A DNA stretch of 64,000 nt from Rana temporaria. Its lineage: Eukaryota > Chordata > Amphibia > Anura > Ranidae. Under the pieces are notes generated by a model. It ran no database searches. It was not told the origin of the DNA and was given only the letters and a program-made list of their open reading frames with translations. Made by a program: the position numbers and the translations under genes. The first letter of the stretch is position 1, and each line of letters opens with the position of its first letter. Positions 33,694 through 44,888 of this stretch are shown here, in pieces. The stretch is from assembly GCF_905171775.1 (NCBI RefSeq), contig NC_053497.1, positions 36,645,781 through 36,709,780 of the forward strand. The letters are read 5' to 3'.

Positions 33694-33829
33694 AGTGATG
33701 GCTGTATTCGTTTCCATTTTTAATCTTTCTTTCTTCTATTTTTTATCTGGTGATCTGGCCAGTAAGTCTGTTTTTCACAAGCTCTCCAGCAGAATGTATC
33801 AGTTTAAGTGGATGAGACAAACCACTTAA

Positions 33830-34318
33830 AGCGGGAGTTCACCCGAAAAACAATTTTTAACATTAGATTGAGGCTCATTTTGTCTAGGGGAATCGGGTGT
33901 TTTTTTAAAAATCGAAGCAGTACTTACCGTTTTAGAGATAGATGTTCTCCGCCGCTTCCGGGTAGGGTCTTCGGGACTGGGCGTTCCTATTTAATTGACA
34001 GGCTTCCGACGGTCGCATACAGCGCGTCACGAGTTGCCGAAAGAAGCCGAACGTTGGTGCGGCTCTATACGGCGCCTGCGCACCGACGTTCGACTTCTTT
34101 CGGAAAATCGTGACGCACTGTATGCGACCGTCGGAAGTCTGTCGGAAGCCTGTCAATCAAATAGGAACGCCCAGTCCCGCAGCCCATACCCGAAAGCGGC
34201 GGAGATCTATTTCTAAAACGGTAAGTACTGCTTCGATTTAAAAAAAACACCCGATTTCCCTTTACAAAATGAGCCTCAATCTAATGTTAAAAATTGAGTT
34301 TTCGGGTGAACCTCCACT
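33830..34318. mobile_element. Palindromic TTAA MITE (family M1), complete
   Basis: TTAA lies at 33826-33829 and 34319-34322. The ends AGCGGGAGTTCACCCG and CGGGTGAACCTCCACT are inverted. The central arms contain GGCTTCCGACGGTCGCATAC and its complement. Confidence 0.85.
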
Positions 34319-34322
34319 TTAA

Positions 34323-35135
34323 CACTGGCAGGGGTGTTTAAAATGATCAGCTTTTATTTAGGTAATCGGGTAGGGGGGACCTTATATCAGAAAAACCCAT
34401 GGCACCATCCCTTCTATAGAAAACATTTATAGAGAGAGAAAGTCCCCATTATTCAGTCCTCACAAGGAGAAACAATTGGAAAAAAGGATTTTGAAGGTTC
34501 CTGGCAACTAATGCATACAAAATACCATTTAAAATGTATCCAAATTCTTTATCAATACAAATTTAAAAATGATACAACATAATTATACTCAGCGCTGCTC
34601 CTAAATATGCAAGTAAATAAATAAATATGTAAACAATAATATATTAAATTGCTATGCAAACATATAAGTGCCACTCCGTGCGCCCCTCCTGGGTCCCCAC
34701 TCGCCTGCAGTACGCTTTGGATATGCAAGGTCTTTATTCTACATCAATAGTTGAGGTATCTCCCTCCAACAGCAAGCTTTAAAGGATGCCAAGGTCTTTA
34801 ATCCACATCTATGGTAAGGTCTCCTTTGTAATGATATGGGTATATCATGTGCCAATGAAGAGAGAGATGCACATAAGAAATGCACTTACAGCAAAGAAAG
34901 CCATATGGGTAAAAATTGCTGCCTTGGTGCGATGCCAGCCGTCACTGAACCTTGTGTGTGAAATCCCTGCTTGACACGTTTCGTCCCTCCCACTGGGCAT
35001 CTTCAGGATCTGCCCAGTGGGAGGGGCGAAACGCATCAAGTAGGGACCACACACACAAGGTTCAGTGACGGCTGGCAGCACACAAAGGAATGGCAACAGG
35101 AACAGCAATAAAAAATTGACACGAGTTCTAAACAC
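34323..35135. other. Intergenic stretch with a small hairpin
   Basis: A perfect stem CCTCCCACTGGGC/GCCCAGTGGGAGG with a 14-nt loop lies at about 34987-35026, flanked by GAAACG-type motifs. No gene recognised. Confidence 0.45.
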
Positions 35136-35139
35136 TTAA

Positions 35140-35366
35140 AGTGGAAGTAAACCCTCCTATCGTTTTCAGCCAAGGAAGCGGCCATCTTGACCTCTGTTTA
35201 ATCTGCAACTGCCATGATGCTGTACATGTGACCTGTTATGAAACCAGCCATTGGATGGTTTGGCAGTTTGGTTGAGAGCACAAACAAATGTGACAGCTAG
35301 CATTTCCGGCATGCCGGGAATGTTAACTGTTTTTGTAACTATCAAATTGAAGGGTTTACTTCCACT
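35140..35366. mobile_element. T2/Kolobok-like MITE, TSD TTAA
   Basis: The ends AGTGGAAGTAAACCCTC and GAAGGGTTTACTTCCACT lie between TTAA at 35136-35139 and 35367-35370. Length 227 bp. The TTAA-AGTGG form resembles the T2 MITE group known from Xenopus. Confidence 0.8.
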
Positions 35367-35370
35367 TTAA

Positions 35371-35773
35371 AATATAACAAAGGCCAAATGTTTTTGTTTT
35401 AGATAAAGTGCGTGAAGAGTTAGCGTGGGGAGGGATTATAACCCCTGTGAGGTTTTTATTGCTGTCTGTGCCGCCATTAGGGAGATCCATCCTTGATTTA
35501 TCCTGTTTACTGTTATCACCCAGGGTGAAAGTGAAGGAAAATCACACATTTTGGGTTGTCATAACAGCAATAGAGGGTAAATCTTCCAATGGGGACACTA
35601 GTCCCGTGACAATTAGGGATTTCTTCACTTAAGAGGGATTTCCCATCACTTCCTGTTTGGGCTATGAGACAGGAAGTGAAGGTAAATCTCCCCAATGGGA
35701 CACAGATATCAACAAAAAAAAAACCCCACCAATTACTCTATCCAAAATAAATAAAATTGCCTTTAGCTCTACT
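35371..35773. other. Intergenic repeat-like stretch
   Basis: It contains opposed CACTTCCTGTTTGGG and ACAGGAAGTGAAGG motifs (35647-35680), a weak palindrome. No gene. Confidence 0.4.
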
Positions 35774-35777
35774 TTAA

Positions 35778-36736
35778 CTGCTTGCCGACCAGCCGCCGCA
35801 GTTATACGGCGGCAGGTCGGCTCTGCTGGGCGAGAGCACGTAGCTATACGTCACCTCGCCCAGCAGCCAATAGGGGCCCGCGCGCGCCCCGACTCCCGTG
35901 CGCGTGCTTGGCGGGCGCGATCGCCGCCGGGCACCCGCGATCGCACGTTACAGAGCGAGGACCAGGAGCTGTGTGTGTAAACACACAGCTCCTGGTCCTG
36001 TCAGGGAGAGAAATGCTGATCTTCTGTTCATACAATGTATGAACAGAAGATCAGTAATTTCCCCATGTCAGTCCACCCCCCACTACAGTTAGAACATACC
36101 CAGGGAACATACTTAACCCCTTCCCCGCCTCCTAGTGTTAACCCTTCACTGCCAGTGGCATTTTTATAGTAATCAATGCATTTTTATAGCACTGATCGCT
36201 ATAAAAATGCCAATGTTCCAAAAATGTGTCCGAAGTGTCCGCCATAATGTCGCAGTACCGAAAAAAAATCGCTGATCGCCGCCATTACTAGTAAAAAAGA
36301 AAAAATATTAATAAAAATGCCATAAAAATACCCCCTATTTTGTAAACACTATAACTTTTGCGCAAACCAATCAATAAACGCTTATTGCGATTTTTTTTTT
36401 ACGAAAAATATGTAAAAGAATACGTATCGGCCTAAACTGAGGAAAAACATTTATTTTATATATATTTTTGGGGGATATTTATTATAGCAAAAAGTAAAAA
36501 ATATTATTTTTTTTTTTAAATTGTCGCTCTATTTTTGTTTATAGCGCAAAAACTAAAAACCGCAGAGGTGATCAAATACCACCGAAAGAAAGCTCTATTT
36601 GTGGGGAAAAAAGGACACCAATTTTGTTTGGGAGCCACGTCGCACGACCGTGCAATTGTCAGTTAAAGAGACGCAGCGCCGAATCGCAAAAAGTGCTCTG
36701 GTCTTTGACAAGCAATATGGTCCAGGGGTTAAGTGG
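35778..36736. mobile_element. piggyBac-like non-autonomous element (family F), complete
   Basis: It lies between TTAA at 35774-35777 and 36737-36740. The left end CTGCTTGCCGACC is followed by a GCCGCCG/CGGCGGC hairpin (35792-35813). The right end reads GGGGTTAAGTGG. The layout (TTAA, TTGCCGACC-like end, adjacent hairpin) parallels the piggyBac end at 1900-1951. There is no transposase. Confidence 0.7.
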
Positions 36737-36740
36737 TTAA

Positions 36741-37392
36741 ATCTTTGCATGTATTGGTAACAGAATGAAGTGTTTATACAGTATAGGTAGAGCGGTGTGT
36801 ACATCATACCTTCCAGTCGGGCTGAATACAGTCATGGGTTGTACTGACTTTAATACACCTTTAATAAAATGTTTTTCCGTAAAAATAAATGATGGATGCC
36901 AGTCACAAGTTTTGCCATCTATATATAGACATAGTCACTGTAAGGACCTATTTTTTGCAGGGATTAGAGACCTCACCATGGCGACGGACGGTGACATCAC
37001 TAATAAAAAAGGCCTGAGGGCTAATGTATTCCTCTATTTCTTAATTAGGAGATCTATTTATAGAAAGAAAACAAGGGGACGCACAGGAAATGGATAAGAT
37101 GAATGTTGACGTTCAAGTTGCTTTTAATTGTCCTCGTTCCACAAAGTAAATGAACACTTCATCTTGAGAGATCTCCTCATCACACAAAAAGGAAAGCCGC
37201 CTTTAATCTATGGCGCTATCTCACTCCCTGACCTTAAAAAGGGACACTAATCCTAAAAGACCCAAAGACTTAAATACAAAAACAAGTTTTTCCTGAATTC
37301 AAAGAACCGCCAATACCACCACGTCACCACACAGGGAGTGGGGAAAACTCGCACTAGATAAAAGAGTTATAGAAAAAAACTTTAATAATAAT
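36741..37392. other. Intergenic stretch, nothing recognised
   Basis: No exon, RNA gene or element ends were identified. Confidence 0.4.
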
Positions 37393-38508
37393 GGGCCAGA
37401 TTCACATAGAACTGCGGCGGCGTAACGTATCGTAGATACGTTATACTGCCGCAAGTTTTCATCGCAAGTGCCTGATTCACCAAGCACTTGCATGAAATCT
37501 TACGGCGTAAGCCTGCGTAATTCAAAGGGGCGTGTGCCATTTAAATTAGGCGCGCTCCCGCGCCGGACCTATTGCGCATGCTCCGTTTTGAAATTCCCGC
37601 CGTGCTTTGCGCGAAGTGCCGGAATTTTTTCGACCGGTGACGTGCGTAGCGTACTTTCGTATTCCCGGACGTCTTACGCAAGGAATTTTTTTTTTTACAT
37701 TTCGACGCGGGAACGACGGCCATACTTTAAACAGCACATACGTGGGCTGTGTAAAGTTAGGGCAGGTAAAACGACGACTAAAATTGCGACGGGAAACTAG
37801 ACTAGCGACGACGTACCGAACGCTAAAAACCATCGTAGATTGCCGTAAAACCTTATTTGCATACCCGACGCTGGAATACGACACGAACTCCACCCAGCGG
37901 CAACCGCGGTACTGCATCCTAAGATCCGACAGTGTAAAACAATTACACCTGACTAATCTAATGCCGCGTACACACCATCACTTTATGTGATGAAAAAAAA
38001 TGACGTTTTTAAAAACGTCACTTTAATTGACTGTGTGTGGGGGAAAACGTCGTTTTATGTCTTGTAAAAAACGACCAAAAAAAATTGAAGCATGCTTCAA
38101 TTTTATGTGTCGTTTTTCAAAAGTGCACTTTTTACTTCACAGAAATTGACCGTGTGTAGCAAAAAACGTTGTTTTCTAAGACGTTTTTTCATCCACGCAT
38201 GCCCAGAAGCTACTTATGAAGCAAGCTTCAATGGTAAAACGTGGTGGAACGTAACCTCACTTTGCAAGATCATTGTGAGAAAACGATGGTGTGTAGGCAA
38301 CTTCGTCTTTGAAAATTGAAGTTTCAAAAACGTCGTTTTTTACTTCACAGAAAGTGTCGTTTTTTTTCATCACATAAAGTGATGGTGTGTACGCGGCATA
38401 AGGGCTATCTATGCATAACTGATTCTATGAATCAGTCGCATAGATACTCTGAGAGATACGACGGCGTTTCAGAGAAACGCCGTCGTATCTCTTTTGTGAA
38501 TCTGGGCC
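37393..38508. mobile_element. Harbinger-like MITE (family C), TSD AAT, split by a family D element
   Basis: The ends GGGCCAGATTCACATAG and TTTGTGAATCTGGGCC are flanked by AAT at 37390-37392 and 38509-38511. The family D element at 37962-38398 interrupts the right part. Removing it restores a palindrome with TACGACGGCGTTTC arms. Confidence 0.8.
37962..38398. mobile_element. TGCCGCGTACACACC palindromic MITE (family D) copy 1, TSD TAA
   Basis: The 437-bp element has inverted ends TGCCGCGTACACACCATCAC and GTGATGGTGTGTACGCGGCA. TAA flanks it at 37959-37961 and 38399-38401. It differs from the copy at 43384 at only about eight positions. Confidence 0.9.
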
Positions 38509-38511
38509 AAT

Positions 38512-38819
38512 ATTCGTAGCATGACAGCCCGACAACTAGCATTTTCAGTATGTAAGTTCAGCAATGGCAGACTACATAATTTTCTAGTACAGGCTAAATT
38601 TAAAAGATATGATATGTTATTTGCTAATGTGCTGCTTATGATAGACAGCTTTTTTTTTTTCTTTTTATTCAAGTATTTCACTTTTTTCATCCTTTGTAGC
38701 ACCTCAATACTACTGATCATCTGCAACCTCCTTACAACCACTTACTTCAGAGATGACTTCATGGAATGTCTCAGGGCAGGTTTCTTAAGGGTTACCACAG
38801 TGGACCACGTCTGTGTAAT
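38512..38819. other. Intergenic stretch with a weak exon-like segment
   Basis: A pyrimidine tract ending TTTGTAG at about 38700 precedes an open segment encoding TSILLIICNLLTTTYFRDDF. Only a poor donor (GCAG/GTTTCT) follows. It is not supported enough to call a gene. Confidence 0.3.
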
Positions 38820-39445
38820 GTACATATTACCAAAAGTATTGGGACACCTTCCTTTACACACCCATGAACTTTTATGGCATCCTAGTCTTAGTCTGTAGGG
38901 TTCACTATTGAGTTGGCCCACCCATTGCAGCTTTAACAGCTTCAACTTTTCTGGGAAGGATGTCCACAAGGTTTAGGGGTGTGTCTATGGGAATTGTGAG
39001 GTCAGGCACCGATGTGGACAAGAAGATCTCCGGCAGAGATCTCCTTTACATCTCGGTGCCAAGAAGATAAGGTGTGGTGGCCGGGCCTTCTCCCACCAGG
39101 GTGCCGTTCTATGGAATAGCCTCCCTGTCGAGATCCAGGAGGCCCCTACTATTCCGGTCTTCTGCAAGTTAATGAAGACTTGGCTTTTCACGCAAGCCTT
39201 CCCTGCGTAGCCTCTCTCTTCCACCCTTTCTGTCGCTCTGTGCTGCTTTTGGTTCCTGGGTCCTCTTTTCCCAGGAACTCTGCTATGCGCGTCGGGACCC
39301 TTCGGGGTAAGACCGCACTATATTAAAAAACCTCTCAACTCAAGGCCTGGCTTGCAGTCTCTGCTCCAATTCACCCCAAATGTGTTCTATCAGGTTGAGG
39401 TCAGGACTCTGTGCAGGCCAGTCCACTCTTGTTACACCGACCGGA
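38820..39445 (-). pseudogene. Tc1-like transposase relic, split by a LINE fragment
   Basis: The left part at 38820-39025 carries the Tc1-family text CCAAAAGTATTGGGACACC and onward. The right part at 39343-39440, read on the minus strand, encodes WPAQSPDLNLIEHIWGELEQ, the conserved block around the second catalytic Asp of Tc1/mariner transposases. The rest of the DDE domain is missing, so it is inactive. Confidence 0.8.
39026..39342 (+). pseudogene. LINE reverse-transcriptase C-terminal relic inside the Tc1 relic
   Basis: Plus-strand frame at about 39078-39210 encodes GRAFSHQGAVLWNSLPVEIQ, then EAPTIPVFCKLMKTWLF, ending TQAFPA and a stop. The pattern RAFS..GA.LWNSLP..I..A.....FK..LKTWLF is typical of the C-termini of several non-LTR (L2/CR1/Rex-like) polymerases. 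The 5' end is truncated, as usual for LINE insertions. Confidence 0.7.
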
Positions 39446-39691
39446 GTTTTGCATTCCACAGTTATTTTTAACAGGAAACGGAGTATATATGCTTAAATAC
39501 AGAATTCGGAAATCCGAAGGACTGTTTAGATGTTACATTTTAAAAGCAGCGGCAAACCTGCTGACCTCACAGGTTTGCTAATGTGACAGAACACCTCTGA
39601 TTTTAAAATTCAACATGTAAACAGTCCGTTGGATATTCCAAATACTGTATTTAAGCATATAAGCTCTGTTTTGTGTTAAGAATAACTGTGA

Positions 39692-40782
39692 GGCCTCGTA
39701 CACACGACCGAGGAACTCGTCGTAAATGAAACATCGTTTTCCTCGACGAGTTCCTTGTCAGGCTTGTCGAGAATCTTGACAAGCTTTCTTTGCGTACACA
39801 CTGTCAAGACCAGATCTCGTCGTTCCCAAACGCGGTGACGTTCAACACGTAAGACGGCAGGGAAAGTTCGATTCCACTGGAACAACCCTTGGGGCTGCTT
39901 TTTCTAATCTCATGTTACTGCGTGTTAAAGCGGGGGTTCACCCTTAGAGGGCACTTTTTCCCCTTAGATTCCTGCTTGTTTTCTCTAGGGGAATCGGCTA
40001 TTTGTTTTAAAATATGTGCAGTACTTACCCGTTTACGAGATGCATCCTCTCCGTCGCTTCCGGGTATGGGCTGCGGGAATGGGCGTTCCTTCTTGATTGA
40101 CAGTCTTCCGAGAGGCTTCCGACGGTCGCATCCATCGCGTCACGATTTTCCGGAAGAAGCCGAACGTCGGTGCGCAGGCGCAGTATAGAGCCGCACCGAC
40201 GTTCGGCTTCTTTCGGCTACGAGTGACGCGATGGATGCGACCGTCGGAAGCCTCTCGGAAGACTGTCAATCAAGAAGGAACGCCCGCTCCCGAAGACCCA
40301 TACCCGGAAGCGACGGAGAAGATGCAGCTCGAAAACGGGTAAGTACTGCTCATATTTTAATACAAATAGCCGATTCCCCTAGACCGAACGAGCAGGAATC
40401 TAAGGGGAGAAAAAAAAAAATATAATACATGGGTGAACTCCCGCTTTAAGTAAAAGTTTGGTGAGAGACGATTTGCACTTTTCAGTCTGTTACAGCGTGA
40501 CCAATGTGCTATCTCCATTACAAACGCTACTTTTACCGAAGGTGCGCTCCTGTCTCATACTTTATTCTGAGCATGCGCGGGTTTCTAAGCATACACAGGA
40601 ACGTGTTTCTCGTCGAAAACCAGCCCGACGAGGAACACAACGAGGAAATTGAGACTCCCGACGAGGAAAAAGAGAAGTTGTTCTCTTTTTTTCTCATCGA
40701 GTTACTCGACAGTTTTCTCGATGAAAAACATACACACGACCGTTTTCCTTCTGTCGAGGAAAACAGTCGTGTTTACAAGGCC
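39692..40782. mobile_element. Long GGCC-GTACACACGACCG MITE (family B variant) split by an M1 element
   Basis: The ends GGCCTCGTACACACGACCG and CAGTCGTGTTTACAAGGCC enclose TCGTCG and CGACGAGG-rich arms. The M1 element at 39929-40445 sits near the middle between TTAA duplicates, so it is the younger insertion. Confidence 0.65.
39929..40445. mobile_element. Palindromic TTAA MITE (family M1), complete
   Basis: TTAA lies at 39925-39928 and 40446-40449. The ends AGCGGGGGTTCACCC and GGGTGAACTCCCGCT are inverted. The arms contain GGCGTTCCTTCTTGATTGAC and its complement, so long hairpins are possible. Confidence 0.87.
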
Positions 40783-41239
40783 TGAATTGCAAAACTCCAT
40801 TGGGTGTAACAAGATGTTGACTTGCCCCCTTCTCTGTCTATCATTACTGTGGAGGAGTAGCAAGATGGCCGCGACGGAACGTCACTTTCATTACCAACTC
40901 TGACGGGTCGCCATATTTGACGAAAACACAGGCAACAAATGCGCATAGGGCAGCCCATTCAAGTAAATGAGCTGTCCTATGCAACACGCAAAATTGCGTG
41001 ACAATCAACTGTCAAAATCGCATAGTGGGAACCCTTGTTCCTGCTTCATGAAAGTGTGAATGCAGCCATAATATTTCCTCCCACAACATTAATTTGTATA
41101 TTATATAGTTTGTAATGGAAAAAGATCATACTGTATAATCCTACCTGAGGCCTCTTGCATCAAAATGTGTCTACAGGGAAATATGTGGTATGTGTGTTGA
41201 CCTACAGCAAGCAGTTTCTCGTTTTTTTCTTTATTGCAG
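40783..41239. other. Intergenic stretch, nothing recognised
   Basis: A weak MITE trace (CAGCCCATTCAAGTAAATGAGC, 40950-40980) is present, but no gene. Confidence 0.4.
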
Positions 41240-41450
41240 ACACCTGACGGCAAAGTTTACAAGCATTCGTATATATATCTCAGAACCAGGAAAAGACATG
41301 TGCCATATAAAAAGGTTTCTCCGCGATCAGTAGGAGTCAGATGAACTAGTTCATATCCATTGTCTTGCCTCATTGTTCTATGCCCTTTGTGTGAGAAAGA
41401 CTGTACAGTTTCAATAAAACTGTGTGAAATGTCCAGTGTTTCCTTTATTT
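41240..41450 (+). other. Candidate terminal exon, unidentified
   Basis: A strong acceptor (a 20-nt T-rich tract ending TTATTGCAG at 41239) precedes short open frames that stop within about 100 nt. AATAAA follows at 41416-41421, then GT-rich sequence. One frame reads TPDGKVYKHSYIYLRTRKRH, another HLTAKFTSIRIYISEPGKDM; neither is recognised. It could be the 3' exon of an unseen gene or chance. Confidence 0.25.
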
Positions 41451-41649
41451 GCACAAGAGATACTGAAAAGTGTGGGAAACTAGGAGGGAAAGGGACTGGA
41501 GAAGAGGGAAAGGGACTAGAGAGGTGGGGGAGGAGGTTAGGGAAAGTGTATATGGGGAGGATGAGGTGAATGGGGAGGATGAGGAGGTGAAAGGATAGTT
41601 AAGAAAATAAAAGAATGGGTGCATCGGGAACTTAGCAGAATAGGTACTA

Positions 41650-41895
41650 ATAGGTAGATTCAGGTACGTTGGCGTAACTTTGTGGCGGCGTAGCTTAAGA
41701 AATTTAAGCTACGCCGCCGTAAGTTAGCGAGGCAAGTACATGATTCACAATGTACTTGCCTGCTAAGTTACGTCGGCGTAGCCTAAATCGGCGGGCGTAA
41801 GGGCGCCTAATTCAAATGTGTTTGAGGGGGGCGTGTTTTATGTTAATGGCGCTTGACCTTACGTTTTTTTACGTTTTTTTTACTGCGCAAAAATA
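41650..41895. mobile_element. Harbinger-like MITE fragment (family C)
   Basis: It starts GGTAGATTCAGGTACG and has the arm AAGCTACGCCGCCGTAAG with its complement at 41690-41730. The right half is missing after the ACGTTTTTTTACG stretch. Confidence 0.6.
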
Positions 41896-43383
41896 TCTGG
41901 TGAGTGTTTAAAATTACCACTTATATTGAAGCACTTTTGTACTTTAGGAGGTCACGGTGATTGGATTATACAGAAGAAGAATATCGTCTATTTAATTGTT
42001 GTACACATGGACTTATCGTTTAATATTAGTATATGAGTTTTGTATTTCCCATTCATGTGATGGTACACCTATCTTAGTTCTCATATTGGTACAGTGTACA
42101 TTTCATGTTAGTTTGATATACAGTATATCACATATGTCTTTTTTTTGCGCCCTTTTTTTACTTTTTTCAGCGAGGGACAATTTGTTTCACTTCAGTAGAA
42201 CCTTATTAACATGAAATGGGTAGACAACTGGATCTGACCTAAAGTCATCAGAGGTGGGCCGGAGGTTTTATTTGCAGGCTTCAGCCCACAACTGACAAAT
42301 CAAACAGCAGTTCCAGAGAATGTGGTGCAGAGTCTCTGGTTCTAATGGACATCTTTAGCAGGGGATTCGAGACCTGTGGATAGATTTTGTGGAGGAGCAT
42401 TGAGGCTTGGTACCAGCGAAGTTTGTAGCGTGGTTCCTGGAATAAGTTAGCTAAAGATGACCTATGTGGACAATTTGCTTAGGTGATAGTGATGTTTGCA
42501 GTTCAGATGGCAATTTGTGTATGTATGGGAGGCGTATCTCTCCAGAGATCAAATGAGGAGTTTATATAATTGGGAAAGTAGGTGGGGTGCTGGTTAGGTG
42601 TCCTGGCAGAGAACTTCAAATATGGTAGGGGGCAGAAAAGGCTTGTCATGACCTAAAATAAGCCCCCAAAAGTGTCACACTTGGTATACTGCCCATGTGT
42701 CCAGGGGTAATGAGATCAGATTTCTCATTGGCTCAACCAACCATTTGGATCTAGGAAATATAGAAGAGTCCTTAAGCTGTCTGGGGTTTTAAATTTCTGT
42801 GCCAGATGAGAAATCAGGGTCCCCTAAAATCAGTCATGGGGGATGGGGGTGAGAGATCACAGGCCTGTGAAAAGTTTGATTGATGATTCTATGGCTGGTA
42901 TAGCTGCCGGCAATAAACACTGTCTGCTCCCGGCAGGAACGGCTTCCCCTGCCCTCCCGCCGGGAGAAAACAATGGCTCGGCAGGAGGGATTCCCCCGTC
43001 AACACTGTCTGTGTTGACGGGGGAATCAAGCAAATTTCTTTCACACTGTGTATGGTCTGCATATGAGTGGACCCTATGGTTGGATGGGTCTTTAAGGATT
43101 TGAGTGACAAGTGACATGGTGGAAGCCAAGGTAGACATGAAAGAGAGGATGGAGTACACTACCTGGGCCCTTTGTTTGATAGAAGGGCTTGGCCACCAAT
43201 TCACTACTTGAGAGAGATGAAGTGCCCTGCAGTATTGAGACATTGGGAGACCTATGTTAAATATTAGAGATACGTACAATTGTGATATGTGAATGGGAAG
43301 CATTTAGATCAGATATAAGGTCTGAGGCAGAGTGGTCATTTTGTAGGCTCTTTTTCTCCCAAAGAACGTTAAAGTCAGAGTCA

Positions 43384-43820
43384 TGCCGCGTACACACCAT
43401 CACTTTATGTGATGAAAAAAAATGACGTTTTTAAAAACGTCACTTTAATTGACTGTGTGTGGGGGAAAACGTCGTTTTATGTCTTGTAAAAAACGACCAA
43501 AAAAAATTGAAGCATGCTTCAATTTTATGTGTCGTTTTTCAAAAGTGCACTTTTTACTTCACAGAAATTGACCGTGTGTAGCAAAAAACGTTGTTTTCTA
43601 AGACGTTTTTTCATCCACGCATGCCCAGAAGCTACTTATGAAGAGAGCTTCAATGGAAAAACGTGGTGGAACGTAACCTCGCTTTGCTAGAACATTGTGA
43701 GAAAACGATGGTGTGTAGGCAACTTCGTCTTTGAAAATTGAAGTTTCAAAAACGTCATTTTTTACTTCACAGAAAGTGTCGTTTTTTTTCATCACATAAA
43801 GTGATGGTGTGTATGCGGCA
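43384..43820. mobile_element. TGCCGCGTACACACC palindromic MITE (family D) copy 2, TSD TCA
   Basis: 437 bp, the same length as copy 1 and about 98% identical by manual comparison. TCA flanks it at 43381-43383 and 43821-43823. It is inserted in the L1 relic. Confidence 0.9.
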
Positions 43821-43960
43821 TCAGATTGTCTGTGGCACAGGTTTGTCCAAGTTTTAGTCAGAAGGGGGTGGGCAAATTTATTTCATAAAAATTTGCAGGG
43901 TGGGGATTGATCTTGGTTCCCAGATATTTGAGACTAGATTGGGCCTATTGAAAAGAGAAT

Positions 43961-44694
43961 GGGCTAGATTCAAGTACAATTGCGCATTTTTTACGGAGGC
44001 GCAGGGCAACGTTTTTGCCCTGCGCCCCCGCAAATTTACTGCGCTGCCCTTGATTCACGGAGCAGTAGCTCCGTAAATTGCGTGGGCGCGCCGGCAAAAT
44101 GGCCGGCGTAAGCACGCGCAATTTAACTGATCCCGTAGGGGGCGGGAATCATTTAAATTAGGCGTGTTCCCGCGCCGATCATAGAGCGCATGCTCCGTCG
44201 GGAAACTTTCCCGACGTGCATTGCGGCAAATGACGCCGCAAGGACGTCATTTGCTTCAAAGTGAACGTGAATGATGTCCAGCGCCATTCACGAATCACTT
44301 ACGCAAACTACGTAAATTTGAAATTTCGCGGCGCGGGAACGACGGGTATACGTAACATTGGCTGCCCCTGCTAATAGCAGGGGCAACCTTACGCAAAAGA
44401 CGCAGTATGGAAACGACGTAAACTGCGTACGCAGGGCTCGCGTAACGTTGTGAATCGGCGTTAGTATGCAATTTGCATCCTGTATGCTGAGCACAACGGG
44501 AACGCCACCTAGCGGCCATCGCAAGAATGCAGCCTAAGATATGCGGGCATAAGAGCCTTATGCCGCGCATATCTTAGGCTGCAGTCGGCGTAACGAGGTT
44601 CCTGAATCAGGAGCATTCGTTACGCCGGGGCAAGTAAGCAATTGCGCTGTGTAACTATGGTTACACAGGCGCAATTGCTTTTTGAATCCAGGCC
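43961..44694. mobile_element. Harbinger-like MITE (family C, GATTCAAGTA subtype), TSD AAT
   Basis: The ends GGGCTAGATTCAAGTAC and TTTTTGAATCCAGGCC are flanked by AAT at 43958-43960 and 44695-44697. The interior includes GGGAAACTTTCCCGACG and CCTAATAGCAGG-like motifs shared with 6623 and 44889. Confidence 0.85.
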
Positions 44695-44888
44695 AATGTC
44701 TTTTCTTCAGTTCTGCCATATTGCCGCTGATTTCGTAGAATTTATTTTTCAAGTTAAAAAGGTTACTATATTATTTAAAAAGTGTCAGGAGTTTTGGAAG
44801 AGCGATCTCTAGACTGGATATAAAGAGCAGGTCATCAGTATATGCTGCAACTTTGTGGTGGGCTCGAGATGTCAAGCCTAAACACATT

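Noticed and set aside
37468..37990. 110-127 codon open frames
   Set aside because: Interior of a family C palindromic MITE; low TA content of the arms explains the lack of stops.
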